Assembly: GCA_003056145.1 (NCBI GenBank)
Contig: LSNL01000003.1
Coordinates: 124,001-188,000, forward strand
DNA: 64,000 nucleotides
From: Parcubacteria group bacterium M10-OD1-1
GTDB lineage: Bacteria > Patescibacteria > Paceibacteria > Moranbacterales > UBA2206
Reading direction: 5' to 3'
Of the stretch, positions 32,937 to 41,906 are shown in pieces. The translations under genes were made by a program, and so were the position numbers. A model generated the notes under the pieces. The model was not told the DNA's origin, searched no databases, and saw nothing but the letters and a program-made list of their open reading frames with translations. Position 1 is the stretch's first letter; every line of letters begins with the position of its first letter.

Positions 32937-33500
32937 TTGACTATGATAAAAGAAATAATTTTAAAAGATAAAAAAATAGAGTATAAAATTAGAAAAAGCA
33001 AAAAAGCTAAACATCTAAAATTAGTTATTAATAATAATGCTGAAATTTTAGTGGTTATTCCATGGAGATTAAGTAATCAAATAGCGGAAGAATTTCTTTA
33101 TCAAAAAATCGATTGGGTTTTAAAAATATTAAGGTCATTAAAAGATAAACCAGTTAGCTTAATATCTAAATCTAATGAAGAAGATTATCAAAAATATAAA
33201 AAATTAGCTCTAGAGGTGGTTAAGAAAAAAATAAATTATTTTAATACCTTTTATAAGTTTTCTTTTAATCGGATTACTATTAAAAATCAAAAAACTAGAT
33301 GGGGTAGTTGCTCAATTCAAGGTAATTTAAACTTTAATTACAGAATAATATTTTTAAATGAAAAACTTTGCGATTATATCGTTGTCCACGAATTATGCCA
33401 CCTAAAAGAGATGAATCATTCTAAAAGATTCTGGGGTTTAGTAGCGAAGACTATTCTAGATCATAAAACTAGAAAAAAAATTATTAGAAGTTTGGAATAA
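32937..33500 (+). CDS. YgjP-like (DUF45) zinc metallopeptidase
   Basis: The reading frame starts with a TTG at 32937; an ATG at 32943 is the more likely start. The product has the family's RWGSCS motif near residue 121 and the zinc site HELCHLKEMNHSKRFW near residue 151 (HExxH with a downstream His). Members are cytoplasmic metalloproteins of unknown substrate, with ties to restriction systems in some genomes but not here. Confidence 0.82.
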   Translation: MTMIKEIILKDKKIEYKIRKSKKAKHLKLVINNNAEILVVIPWRLSNQIAEEFLYQKIDWVLKILRSLKDKPVSLISKSNEEDYQKYKKLALEVVKKKINYFNTFYKFSFNRITIKNQKTRWGSCSIQGNLNFNYRIIFLNEKLCDYIVVHELCHLKEMNHSKRFWGLVAKTILDHKTRKKIIRSLE

Positions 33501-33525
33501 GGTTAAAAGATAATAGTTTTACAAT

Positions 33526-36500
33526 TTAGCTAATTTCAATCTTACTATTAGGAGCTATTTTTAAAATAGTTTTTTCTAGCTCAAGATTATTTTCAATAGA
33601 ATAGGGAGTTTCTAATTTGGCAGAGCCAATAGAGATATAGATTTTCATCTGACCAGTTTTACATTGACTAAAAAAAGTAGACAATTGTTGAATAGTTTCT
33701 TTTTGAAAATGTTCTGGTAGGTAGATGATTAATTTAGAAGCAGAATTATTAAGTGTTTGGTCGGCAATTTGATTAGAGGAATTTTCGTTAGCTTTTTGAG
33801 TGGCTAAAATTCTTTGAAAATCATTTATTTCCTGTGGAGTAATAATTTTAATACTATCAGCTAAGAGTTTGTAGGTTCCGTCTTTGTCAGATATTTTTCC
33901 ACTGGCAACAATAATCCTTTCTTCAGTCCAAAGTGAACCAGTAGCTTCAAAAATTTTAGGAAAAACTAAAATTTCTATACTAGCATTCATATCTTCTAAA
34001 GTTACAAAAAGCATTTCTTTTTGGTTTTTTAAGTATATTTTTTTAATTTTAGCTATAATTCCTCCAATGCTAATATTTTGATTGATATGTTGATCAGAAA
34101 TATTCTTGATAGGTACAGTTATTTTTTGAAAATATTCTTGGTATTCTCTAATGGGATGGTCACTAATATAAAGTCCTAGTAATTCTTTTTCCCAACCTAA
34201 ACGTTCTTTTTTAGAGGAAGCTTGAGTTTTAGCTAAACTAATATCAGGGAATTTAATGTCACTAGCTCCAAAAAGACTAACTTGATTAGAATTTTTTATT
34301 TTCAGAAAGTTTTTGCTGTGAGTTAATATATTGTCAATAGAAGCAACTACTGCGTTTCTTTCAGCAAATTTTTCTAAAGCGCCAACTTTAGATAAGGCTT
34401 CTACAGATTTTTTATTCAGATCTTTGTGTTCTACTCTTTCTATAAAATTAGTTAGACTAGTAAATTTGCCGTTTGTTTCTCTCTCTTTGACTATTTCGTG
34501 AGCAATTGTATGTCCAACATTTTTTATAGCATTAAGTCCAAAACGGATTCTCTCAGTTTTTGTTTGAGGATCAATAATAACTGAGAATTCTTCAAAACTT
34601 TCATTGATATCAGGCGGTAAAACTTCAATTCCCATTTCTCGGCATTCAGCTACTTCAATAGCTACCCGGTCAATATTATCTTGATCAGAGGTTAATAAAG
34701 CAGCCATGAATTCAGATGGAAAGTGGGCTTTTAGATAGGCTGTTTGATATCCAATTAAGGCGTAACAAGCAGCGTGAGACCGATTGAAACCATATCCAGC
34801 AAAAGGCTCAATGTAAGCAAAAACTTTTTCAGCTACTTTTTTATCAATTTTTTGCTTGATACAACCATCAATAAATTTAATTTTTTCTTTTCTAATTAAA
34901 GCAAAAACTTTTTTCCCCATAGCTTTTCTAAGTACATCAGCTTCTCCTAAGGAGAATCCAGCCAAGGCTTGGGCAATTTGCATGACCTGTTCTTGATAAA
35001 CAGCTACACCGTAAGTTTTTTCTAAAATTGGTTTGAGCTTTGGATGTAGATAACGGATTTCTTTCTCTCCATGTTTTCTAGCGATAAAATCTGGAATCCA
35101 GTCCATTGGTCCAGGACGATATAAAGCCACCATTGCGATAATATCCTCAAGAACGTTAGGACGCAAAAGTTTTAGATATCTTTTCATTCCTGAGCTTTCT
35201 AACTGGAAAACACCAGTGGTTTTAGCCTGTTGTAAAAGCTCAAAAGTTTTTTTATTATCAGTAGGTATTTTTTCAATATCAATATCTTTTCCTTTAGTTC
35301 TTTTAACAATTCGTAAGGTATTTTGAATAATAGTTAAGTTTTTTAGACCTAAAAAATCCATTTTTAATAAACCAATTTTTTCAATGAAACTGTATTTAGT
35401 AGAAGAAGAATATTGAGTTACAACCCCAGAGCCTTTGCCAGTCATTTTTTGAATAGGCGTGTATTCTACGACTGGATTTTTAGTTATTACTACTCCGCAA
35501 GCATGCATAGAAGCATGACGTACCACACCCTCTAATCGTTTAGCGGAATCAATAAGTTTTTTTCCGACTGGGTCTCCTTCATAAAGCATTTTAAAATCCT
35601 TAGAATTTTCTAAAGCCTCTGGAATAGTAGAAAACATTGGAATTAGTTTGGCAGTTTTATCACAAAAAGCGTAAGGAATATCTAACGCTCGTCCCGCATC
35701 TCTAATAGCGGCTCTGGCTGCCATAGTTCCGAAAGTAATGATTTGGGCTACATGATCATTGCCATATTTTTTTCGTACATAGTCTAAAACATCATCTCTT
35801 CGGTCATCAGCAAAATCCATATCTACATCGGGCATAGAAATTCTTTCTGGGTTTAAAAATCTTTCAAAAAGTAAATCATATTCAATAGGATCTAAATTAG
35901 TAATTCCAATTAAATAAGAAACTAAACTTCCAGCCGCACTGCCACGACCAGGTCCAACTACAATTCCTTGTTTTTTCGCCCAATTCACAAAATCTTGTAC
36001 GATTAAAAAGTAAGAAGGATAGCCCATTTTGTTAATAATAGAAAGCTCATATTCTAAGCGTTGACGATATTCTTCGGTAATATTATCGCCAAATTTTTCT
36101 CTTAAACCTTCTTCGGTTAAATGACGTAAATAACTTTTATCATCAAAACCTTGAGGAACTTCAAAAAATGGTAATTGGGTTTCTCCTAAAGATATATCAT
36201 AATTGCACTTAGCTACAATTTCTTGAGTATTAGCAATAGCTTCGGGTGTGTCCTTGAAATTATCAATCATTTCTTCGGATGATTTCATAGACAAATCAAA
36301 ATTTAAGAGATTCATTCTATTTTCTTCATGCACTTTACGATTCATCTGAATACAAAGTAAAATGTCTTGAGTTTTAGCGTCTTCTCGTCTAGCGTAATGA
36401 ATATCTCCAGTAGCGACTACCGGAATACCAGTTTTTTGAGAAATTTCTAACAAGCCTTGATTAGCAATTTGTTGTTTTTCATAGTTAGGATGATGTTGGA

Positions 36501-37032
36501 GCTCCATATAAAAATTTCCTTGACCAAAAACTTTCTCATACCATTGAGCAATTTCTGTAGCTTGGGGGATGCCTTTATTAATAATTGTTTGAGGAATTTC
36601 TCCTTGGATACAACCACTCATTCCAATTAGACCTTCTCCATATTTCGCTAGAATTTTTTTGTCAATTCTTGGTTTATAATAGAAACCTTCTAGGTGGGCG
36701 ATAGAAACCAATTTCATTAGATTTTTGTAGCCAGTTTCATTTCTAACTAAAAGAGTAAGATGATAACGAGTTTTATCTTCTTGAGTATTATTTTTACTAT
36801 GCCGACTACCAGCTGTTAAATACATTTCACAACCAATAATTGGCTTTATGCCTGCTTCTTTAGCTTTGATATAAAATTCTACAGCTCCATACATTACACC
36901 GTGGTCTGTTAGGGCTAAAGAGTCCATTCCAAGTTCTTTGGCTCGATTAATTAAATCATCAATTTTAGCTAAACCATCTAAAAGAGAATAATGAGAATGG
37001 ACATGAAGATGAGTAAATTTTTGTTGAAGCAT
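33526..37032 (-). CDS. dnaE: DNA polymerase III subunit alpha
   Basis: The 1168-residue protein has an N-terminal PHP domain (HLHVHSHYSLLDG near residue 8), the C-family polymerase core with PDVDMDFADDRRDDV near residue 400 carrying two catalytic aspartates, the helix-hairpin-helix region and a C-terminal OB fold. It is the replicative polymerase. The gene has an extended -10 promoter and a structured leader (see 37043-37191). Confidence 0.97.
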   Translation of the reverse strand: MLQQKFTHLHVHSHYSLLDGLAKIDDLINRAKELGMDSLALTDHGVMYGAVEFYIKAKEAGIKPIIGCEMYLTAGSRHSKNNTQEDKTRYHLTLLVRNETGYKNLMKLVSIAHLEGFYYKPRIDKKILAKYGEGLIGMSGCIQGEIPQTIINKGIPQATEIAQWYEKVFGQGNFYMELQHHPNYEKQQIANQGLLEISQKTGIPVVATGDIHYARREDAKTQDILLCIQMNRKVHEENRMNLLNFDLSMKSSEEMIDNFKDTPEAIANTQEIVAKCNYDISLGETQLPFFEVPQGFDDKSYLRHLTEEGLREKFGDNITEEYRQRLEYELSIINKMGYPSYFLIVQDFVNWAKKQGIVVGPGRGSAAGSLVSYLIGITNLDPIEYDLLFERFLNPERISMPDVDMDFADDRRDDVLDYVRKKYGNDHVAQIITFGTMAARAAIRDAGRALDIPYAFCDKTAKLIPMFSTIPEALENSKDFKMLYEGDPVGKKLIDSAKRLEGVVRHASMHACGVVITKNPVVEYTPIQKMTGKGSGVVTQYSSSTKYSFIEKIGLLKMDFLGLKNLTIIQNTLRIVKRTKGKDIDIEKIPTDNKKTFELLQQAKTTGVFQLESSGMKRYLKLLRPNVLEDIIAMVALYRPGPMDWIPDFIARKHGEKEIRYLHPKLKPILEKTYGVAVYQEQVMQIAQALAGFSLGEADVLRKAMGKKVFALIRKEKIKFIDGCIKQKIDKKVAEKVFAYIEPFAGYGFNRSHAACYALIGYQTAYLKAHFPSEFMAALLTSDQDNIDRVAIEVAECREMGIEVLPPDINESFEEFSVIIDPQTKTERIRFGLNAIKNVGHTIAHEIVKERETNGKFTSLTNFIERVEHKDLNKKSVEALSKVGALEKFAERNAVVASIDNILTHSKNFLKIKNSNQVSLFGASDIKFPDISLAKTQASSKKERLGWEKELLGLYISDHPIREYQEYFQKITVPIKNISDQHINQNISIGGIIAKIKKIYLKNQKEMLFVTLEDMNASIEILVFPKIFEATGSLWTEERIIVASGKISDKDGTYKLLADSIKIITPQEINDFQRILATQKANENSSNQIADQTLNNSASKLIIYLPEHFQKETIQQLSTFFSQCKTGQMKIYISIGSAKLETPYSIENNLELEKTILKIAPNSKIEIS

Positions 37033-37042
37033 AATTTTTGGA

Positions 37043-37076
37043 AAATAAAAAACCTAATCTTTAAAAAGACAAGGTT
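37043..37076 (-). promoter_or_regulatory. attenuator-like hairpin before dnaE
   Basis: On the minus strand AACCT/AGGTT and an inner TCTTT/AAAGA stem are followed by a run of six T and then TTTT, ending about 10 bases before the dnaE ATG at 37032. A terminator this close to the start within the dnaE leader suggests conditional termination. Confidence 0.45.
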
Positions 37077-37182
37077 AAAATTATAAAAAATGAGAGACAA
37101 ATAAATTCATTGTTTTTTATCTAACTGCATAGCTCTGATTGCTCAATGAGTTTTGCCAATTAGGATAATTTAAAGCTTTTTT

Positions 37183-37191
37183 ATTATAGCA
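37183..37191 (-). promoter_or_regulatory. extended -10 promoter of dnaE
   Basis: TGCTATAAT on the minus strand, about 150 bp before dnaE. No good -35 is visible, as is common for extended -10 promoters. Confidence 0.45.
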
Positions 37192-37219
37192 TACCTAGTA
37201 ATTTTATCCAGTTTCTCCA

Positions 37220-37266
37220 GAAAAAAATAAAAAAGAGTTGAGACAAAAATTTTGTCTCAACTCTTT
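37220..37266 (-). terminator. rho-independent terminator of the small membrane gene
   Basis: On the minus strand a 17-bp stem (AAAGAGTTGAGACAAAA with its complement) followed by a T-run. It ends just before the dnaE promoter. Confidence 0.85.
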
Positions 37267-37270
37267 ATCG

Positions 37271-37462
37271 CTAGCGCCGACCAAGGTTGGTCGGTCGAGA
37301 AAGAATTCTCCCTCTTTTGTAAAAAAATATTAAGGATTTAATATATAGACACGGTAAAAATAATAGTATTTTTCTAATCGCAAAAACTACAACTACCACT
37401 AGAAAAATAGGTATCAACAATATCGCAAAAAATGTTGCAATCATATCTCCCAAAAAAATCAT
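37271..37462 (-). CDS. small membrane protein of unknown function (SD-led cassette)
   Basis: GGAGG sits 7 bp before the ATG at 37462, so I choose this start over the ATG at 37477, which is part of the ribosome-binding region. The 63-residue product has a long hydrophobic region (about 5-36), a second hydrophobic patch (about 40-48) and a basic C-terminal tail. It is a single-gene unit with its own terminator. No family recognised. Confidence 0.55.
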   Translation of the reverse strand: MIFLGDMIATFFAILLIPIFLVVVVVFAIRKILLFLPCLYIKSLIFFYKRGRILSRPTNLGRR

Positions 37463-37564
37463 TATTTCCTCCTTCATTTTCTAATTTTTAAGAAACTAAA
37501 ATTAAATTAGCTAGAGCTAATTCTCAAAGTAGTATATAATTAAATTAATTATAATGCAAGCTTT

Positions 37565-38284
37565 ATGCAAATACCAGATTGGAAAATTGAAGAAAAATTA
37601 TGGCAAGATGGTTGGAACCTAATCATTGGAATTGATGAAGCGGGAAGAGGCCCGTTGGCTGGTCCAGTAGTGGCGTGCGCACTTGCCTTACGTAAACAAG
37701 AAAACCCTCAGTTAAGAACAACTGGCTTAATTGAAACCTCAGAAAGTTCTCAATTAATTGAAGAAAATGATAAAAATTGGGATTTGGTAAGAGATTCAAA
37801 AAAACTTTCTGCTCAGCAACGAGAAAGAATTTTTGATTTTATTCAAGATAATTTTTATGTTGGTGTTGGTATTTGTAATCATCAAACTATTGATAGGATA
37901 AATATTTTACAATCTTCGTTCTTAGCTATGAAAGAAGCAATCACCAGTCTAGAAAAAAATATTCCTTTAATTAAGAAAAAATCTCAAGATAATTTTAGAA
38001 ATATTATTTTGGTTGATGGAAATAAAAAAATTCCTAATCTCAGTAGAGAACAGGAAGCGATTATTAGTGGAGATAAAATTGTGAAATCAATTTCGGCGGC
38101 TTCAATTATAGCTAAAGTTACTAGGGATAGAATAATGTTAAAAGCTCATAAAAAATATCCTCAATACCGGTTTGATAAACATAAGGGATACGGGACAAAA
38201 ATTCATATGGAAGCACTCTCGCAATTTGGTCCCTGCGAAATCCATAGGCAAAGTTTTAAGCCAGTAAAGAGATGTTTGAAATAA
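37565..38284 (+). CDS. rnhB: ribonuclease HII
   Basis: The 239-residue protein starts at IIGIDEAGRGPLAGPVVA near residue 22 (catalytic DE) and has DSKKLSAQQRE, then LVDGNKKIP and a SIIAKVTRDR segment with the later catalytic residue. An insertion of about 25 residues, rich in Glu/Ser, precedes the DSKKLS motif. It removes ribonucleotides from DNA and R-loops. Confidence 0.95.
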   Translation: MQIPDWKIEEKLWQDGWNLIIGIDEAGRGPLAGPVVACALALRKQENPQLRTTGLIETSESSQLIEENDKNWDLVRDSKKLSAQQRERIFDFIQDNFYVGVGICNHQTIDRINILQSSFLAMKEAITSLEKNIPLIKKKSQDNFRNIILVDGNKKIPNLSREQEAIISGDKIVKSISAASIIAKVTRDRIMLKAHKKYPQYRFDKHKGYGTKIHMEALSQFGPCEIHRQSFKPVKRCLK

Positions 38285-38357
38285 TTTAAAAGTGAGAATA
38301 GTAAAAGAGGCTATTTTTTCATCAATAGAGATGGATTAAGTTGATTTTATTAGTTAA

Positions 38358-39986
38358 ATGCGATACTATGGCGACATGAAAAAAGAAATTCAAAAAATGG
38401 TAAAAAAAGCTGTTCAAGAGCTTAAAAAAGAAAAAAAAGCTGAATTTAAGTTACCTGAAATTGAGATAGAATACTCTAAGAATATTATTTTTGGAGATTA
38501 TACTACTAATATAGCGATGATTTTGGCTAAATCACTTAAAGAAAATCCGTTAATAATAGCTCACAAAATTATTCAACTGCTAGGAGAAAAAAAATTTTTG
38601 GCAAAAGTTGAAGCTGTAGCTCCTGGTTATATAAATTTTCATTTAGCAGAAAAATATCTTCAAACTAAATTAGAAGAAATTTATATACAAGATAAAAAAT
38701 TTGGGGATAGCACTATTGGTATCGGAAAAAAAGTTAATAATGAATTTATTTCGGCTAATCCTACTGGTCCCTTGCATCTTGGTAATGGCAGAGGAGGTTT
38801 TTATGGTGATGTTATTGGAAGGATATTAACTAAAGCTGGTTATTTAGTAACTAATGAATACTATGTTAATGATGCTGGAGAACAGATTATAAAATTAGGA
38901 CATAGTGTACTAAAGGATCAGAAAGCAGTTTATCAAGGTGAATATATTGATGAATTACATAGAAAATTTTCTCTAGAAAAAGAGGCGAAAACAATTGGAC
39001 AAAAATCAGCTCAAGAAATATTAGAAAAAACAATTAAAAAAGTTGTTCAAGAGCAAATGAATATTAAAATTGATTCTTGGGTTTCAGAAGTAGCTATTCA
39101 AAAAGAACATTATATTGAGAAAGCCTTGGATATTTTTCAAAAGAAAAATTTAATTTATCAAAAAGAAGGAGCTACTTGGTTAAGAACTACTAAATTTGGC
39201 GACGATAAAGATAGAGTGCTAATTAAGAAAAATGGGCAAAAAACTTATTTTGCTTCAGACTGTGGCTATTTACTTAGTAAAAAAGAAAGAGGCTTTGATA
39301 AATTGATTGAAATTTGGGGAGCTGATCATCATGGTTATATGGCTAGATTTCAATCAGCTGCTCGTGCATTAGATTTTTTAGGAGAGCTAAAGTTTATCAT
39401 TGTTCAATTGGTTCGTTTAGTCAAAGAAGGAAAAGAGGTTCGGATGTCAAAGCGGGCTGGTAATGTGGTTTATATTGATGAATTAATCAATGAAGTCGGT
39501 CAAGATGTAACGAGATTTTTTTTCTTAATGTATTCACCTAATACTCATATGGATTTTGACTTGGGACTAGCAAAAGAAAAATCGCAAAAAAATCCAGTTT
39601 TTTATGTCCAATATGCTCATGCTAGAATTAGTTCTATTCTAAGAAAAAATAAATTAGATTTACAATCTTCCTTGGGATCTAAAAAAGTAAATTTATCATT
39701 ATTAAATCATCCGAAAGAATTAGAATTGATGAGAGAATTAAATAAATTTCCTGAATTAATAGAAGAGCTGGCTAATAATTTAGAGGTGCATAAATTACCT
39801 TATTACGCTACTAAATTGGCAGATAAGTTTCATTCGTTTTATGCTCAATGTCAAGTTAATGATAAAGATAATCAGGAACTTTCTTTAGCTAGACAAAAAC
39901 TAGTTAAAGCTGTTAAAATAGTATTAGCAGAAACTTTGAATCTGATTGGCGTAGAAGTTCCTGAACGAATGGAAAAACAAGATTAA
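38358..39986 (+). CDS. argS: arginyl-tRNA synthetase
   Basis: The 542-residue class I synthetase has an N-terminal Add-1-like domain, ANPTGPLHLGNGRGG (HIGH region) near residue 134, GADHHGY, VRMSKRAGN (KMSKS region) near residue 363 and a C-terminal anticodon domain. An ATG six codons later (38376) is an equally good start. Confidence 0.96.
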   Translation: MRYYGDMKKEIQKMVKKAVQELKKEKKAEFKLPEIEIEYSKNIIFGDYTTNIAMILAKSLKENPLIIAHKIIQLLGEKKFLAKVEAVAPGYINFHLAEKYLQTKLEEIYIQDKKFGDSTIGIGKKVNNEFISANPTGPLHLGNGRGGFYGDVIGRILTKAGYLVTNEYYVNDAGEQIIKLGHSVLKDQKAVYQGEYIDELHRKFSLEKEAKTIGQKSAQEILEKTIKKVVQEQMNIKIDSWVSEVAIQKEHYIEKALDIFQKKNLIYQKEGATWLRTTKFGDDKDRVLIKKNGQKTYFASDCGYLLSKKERGFDKLIEIWGADHHGYMARFQSAARALDFLGELKFIIVQLVRLVKEGKEVRMSKRAGNVVYIDELINEVGQDVTRFFFLMYSPNTHMDFDLGLAKEKSQKNPVFYVQYAHARISSILRKNKLDLQSSLGSKKVNLSLLNHPKELELMRELNKFPELIEELANNLEVHKLPYYATKLADKFHSFYAQCQVNDKDNQELSLARQKLVKAVKIVLAETLNLIGVEVPERMEKQD

Positions 39987-40014
39987 AAAAATAGTGAAGT
40001 TCTAAAATAATTTT

Positions 40015-41178
40015 ATGAAAATAGGTATAGATGCTAGAACAATTTTAAATCCCGAAAAAGGTGAAGCAATTGGTATTGGGCATTACACTTATCAGCTAAT
40101 CCGTTACCTTTTACAAATTGATCAAGAAAATGAATATGTTCTTTTCTTTGATTTTAGGGTAAGAGAAAAAGATGTTAAAAAATTTACTAAACCAAATGTT
40201 AAGATAAAATTTTATCCTTTTTCTGATTACAAAAAATATTTACCAGGTGCTTACAATGAAATTTTAGGATCAGCTACTCTTGCTAAAGAGCATTTAGATG
40301 TTATACATACTACCTCTCCTTTGAGTAGAATTCCAATTAGTTATCGAGGAAAAACAATTGTTACCGTACATGATTTAGCAATTTATAAAGTGCCAGAAGT
40401 ATTTCCAAAGATTAGGAGAACTAAAATGAAAGCCACACTCAGTTTAATGGTTAATAAAGCTAATAAAATAATTACTGTTTCAGAATCTACCAAAAAAGAT
40501 GTAACGGAAATATTTCATTATCCAGAAAAAGATATTCAAGTAGTTCATAGTGGTTTTGATAAACGTCTTTTTGAAGAACCAAAAATTAGTCGGGAAAAAA
40601 CTTTAGCCCAATATGGGGTTAATCATAACAAGAAATACATTTTATTTTTAGGTACTATTGAGCCAATCAAAAATATTACTAGACTTTTTGAAGCTTTCAA
40701 AAATTTTCAAGATCAATGGTTGAAGAAAAACAAAGAAAAAGAGTACCAGTTAGTTTTAGCTGGAAAAAACGGTTGGTTAGCTTCAGAATATAAACAAATA
40801 GCTAAAAATATAGGAATTGCTAAAGATGTTATTTTTACGGGATATGTAGTTGGCGATGAATTAGTGCCTCTCTTTAAAAATGCTGATTTTTTTATAATGC
40901 CATCCTTATATGAAGGATTTGGAATGACGGTTTTAGAGGCTTTTGCTACTAAAACTCCAGCTATTGTTTCTAATGTTTCTTCTATTCCAGAAGTAGCTGG
41001 CGAAGCAGCTTTATTGGTTGATCCTTGGAACGTAAAAGATATTACAGAAGCAATGATGAACTTTTCTCAAAATGAAGAGTTGAAAGATAAATATAGAAAA
41101 TTAGGCAGTGAGCAATTAAAAAAATTTAATTGGGAAAAATGTGCTCGAGAAACGTTGGCTATTTATAAAAGTATTTAA
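40015..41178 (+). CDS. glycosyltransferase, GT4 family
   Basis: The 387-residue GT-B enzyme has the N-terminal IGIDARTILNP, TVHDLAIYKVPE, a YILFLGTIEPIKN donor-domain entry near residue 210 and SLYEGFGMTVLEAFA near residue 299, the E-x7-E sugar-nucleotide site. It transfers a sugar from an NDP donor, probably to envelope polysaccharide. Acceptor unknown. Confidence 0.88.
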   Translation: MKIGIDARTILNPEKGEAIGIGHYTYQLIRYLLQIDQENEYVLFFDFRVREKDVKKFTKPNVKIKFYPFSDYKKYLPGAYNEILGSATLAKEHLDVIHTTSPLSRIPISYRGKTIVTVHDLAIYKVPEVFPKIRRTKMKATLSLMVNKANKIITVSESTKKDVTEIFHYPEKDIQVVHSGFDKRLFEEPKISREKTLAQYGVNHNKKYILFLGTIEPIKNITRLFEAFKNFQDQWLKKNKEKEYQLVLAGKNGWLASEYKQIAKNIGIAKDVIFTGYVVGDELVPLFKNADFFIMPSLYEGFGMTVLEAFATKTPAIVSNVSSIPEVAGEAALLVDPWNVKDITEAMMNFSQNEELKDKYRKLGSEQLKKFNWEKCARETLAIYKSI

Positions 41179-41215
41179 TTAAAATAAATATTATCAAGCC
41201 AGCATATAAGTAATA

Positions 41216-41245
41216 TTGACTTTATTACTGCAATAGGTTTAAAAT
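41216..41245 (+). promoter_or_regulatory. promoter of the rhodanese gene and ileS leader
   Basis: TTGACT (41216-41221), 18-bp spacer, TAAAAT (41240-41245), about 48 bp before the rhodanese ATG. No other clear promoter is seen before the ileS T-box. Confidence 0.45.
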
Positions 41246-41292
41246 AGAAAAATGATACTTGTAAAAAATATTAAAATTTTAATATAGAAAAA

Positions 41293-41604
41293 ATGTTTAA
41301 ATCAATTACTAAAGAAGAAGCTGAAAAATTATTAGCTGAAAAAACTCAAGATAAAAATTTTGCTATCATAGATGTTCGTACACCTCAAGAATTTGCTATG
41401 GGATATATTGGTGAGGCAATGAATATTGATTTGTATGATTCTGATTTTGTAGAAAAAATAAAAAAATTAGATAGAAATAAAGTTTATTTTATCTATTGCA
41501 GGAGTGGTAGTCGATCTAAAGCCGCTTTGGAAGTAATGGAGCAAGTAGGTTTTGAAGAGGTATATGAATTGATGAACGGAATTTTAGATTGGAATTTTAG
41601 TTAA
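41293..41604 (+). CDS. rhodanese-like domain protein
   Basis: The 103-residue single rhodanese domain has IDVRTPQEFAMGYI and the active-site loop YCRSGSRS with the persulfide-carrying cysteine near residue 75. It carries or transfers sulfane sulfur. It may be cotranscribed with the ileS leader, since no terminator separates them. Confidence 0.88.
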   Translation: MFKSITKEEAEKLLAEKTQDKNFAIIDVRTPQEFAMGYIGEAMNIDLYDSDFVEKIKKLDRNKVYFIYCRSGSRSKAALEVMEQVGFEEVYELMNGILDWNFS

Positions 41605-41623
41605 AAATTTTAAAGGCGGTAGA

Positions 41624-41815
41624 AAGAGTTATCAACTCTTGAATTCTAATTCTTATTTTTAGAATACGCTATGAAAAGAAATTCTTTATTTGATAAAGAA
41701 GAGTAGAATTCATCGGGTAAGCCCGTAACAGCTATCATTAAGTTCTGGCTAGCCAGAAGAATTAAGGTGGTACCACGATTATTCGTCCTTAAACATTTTG
41801 TGTTTAAGGTTTTTT
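41624..41815 (+). promoter_or_regulatory. T-box riboswitch of ileS with very short Stem I
   Basis: Antiterminator: helix A1 TTAAGG/CCTTAA (41762-41767 with 41787-41792), 7-nt bulge TGGTACC, helix A2 ACGA/TCGT around TTAT. The competing terminator uses the same CCTTAA: CCTTAAACA (41787-41795) with TGTTTAAGG (41801-41809) and a T-run. Upstream, AAGAG/CTCTT encloses a seven-base loop TTATCAA with the isoleucine codon ATC at 41631-41633 as probable specifier. A second stem GAATTCTA/TAGAATTC (41641-41648 with 41704-41711) and a GGG/CCC hairpin lie between. Uncharged tRNA-Ile should favour read-through. Confidence 0.88.
41787..41815 (+). terminator. T-box-controlled terminator before ileS
   Basis: A 9-bp stem with TTTTG loop and a run of T, mutually exclusive with the T-box antiterminator. 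Confidence 0.85.
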
Positions 41816-41906
41816 ATTAACGGATCTAGATTTGTTTTAATAAAAATAAGGATTTATTGGAATAAATATAAATGGGTTATATATAAAAATTAAAAAAATT
41901 AAAATT

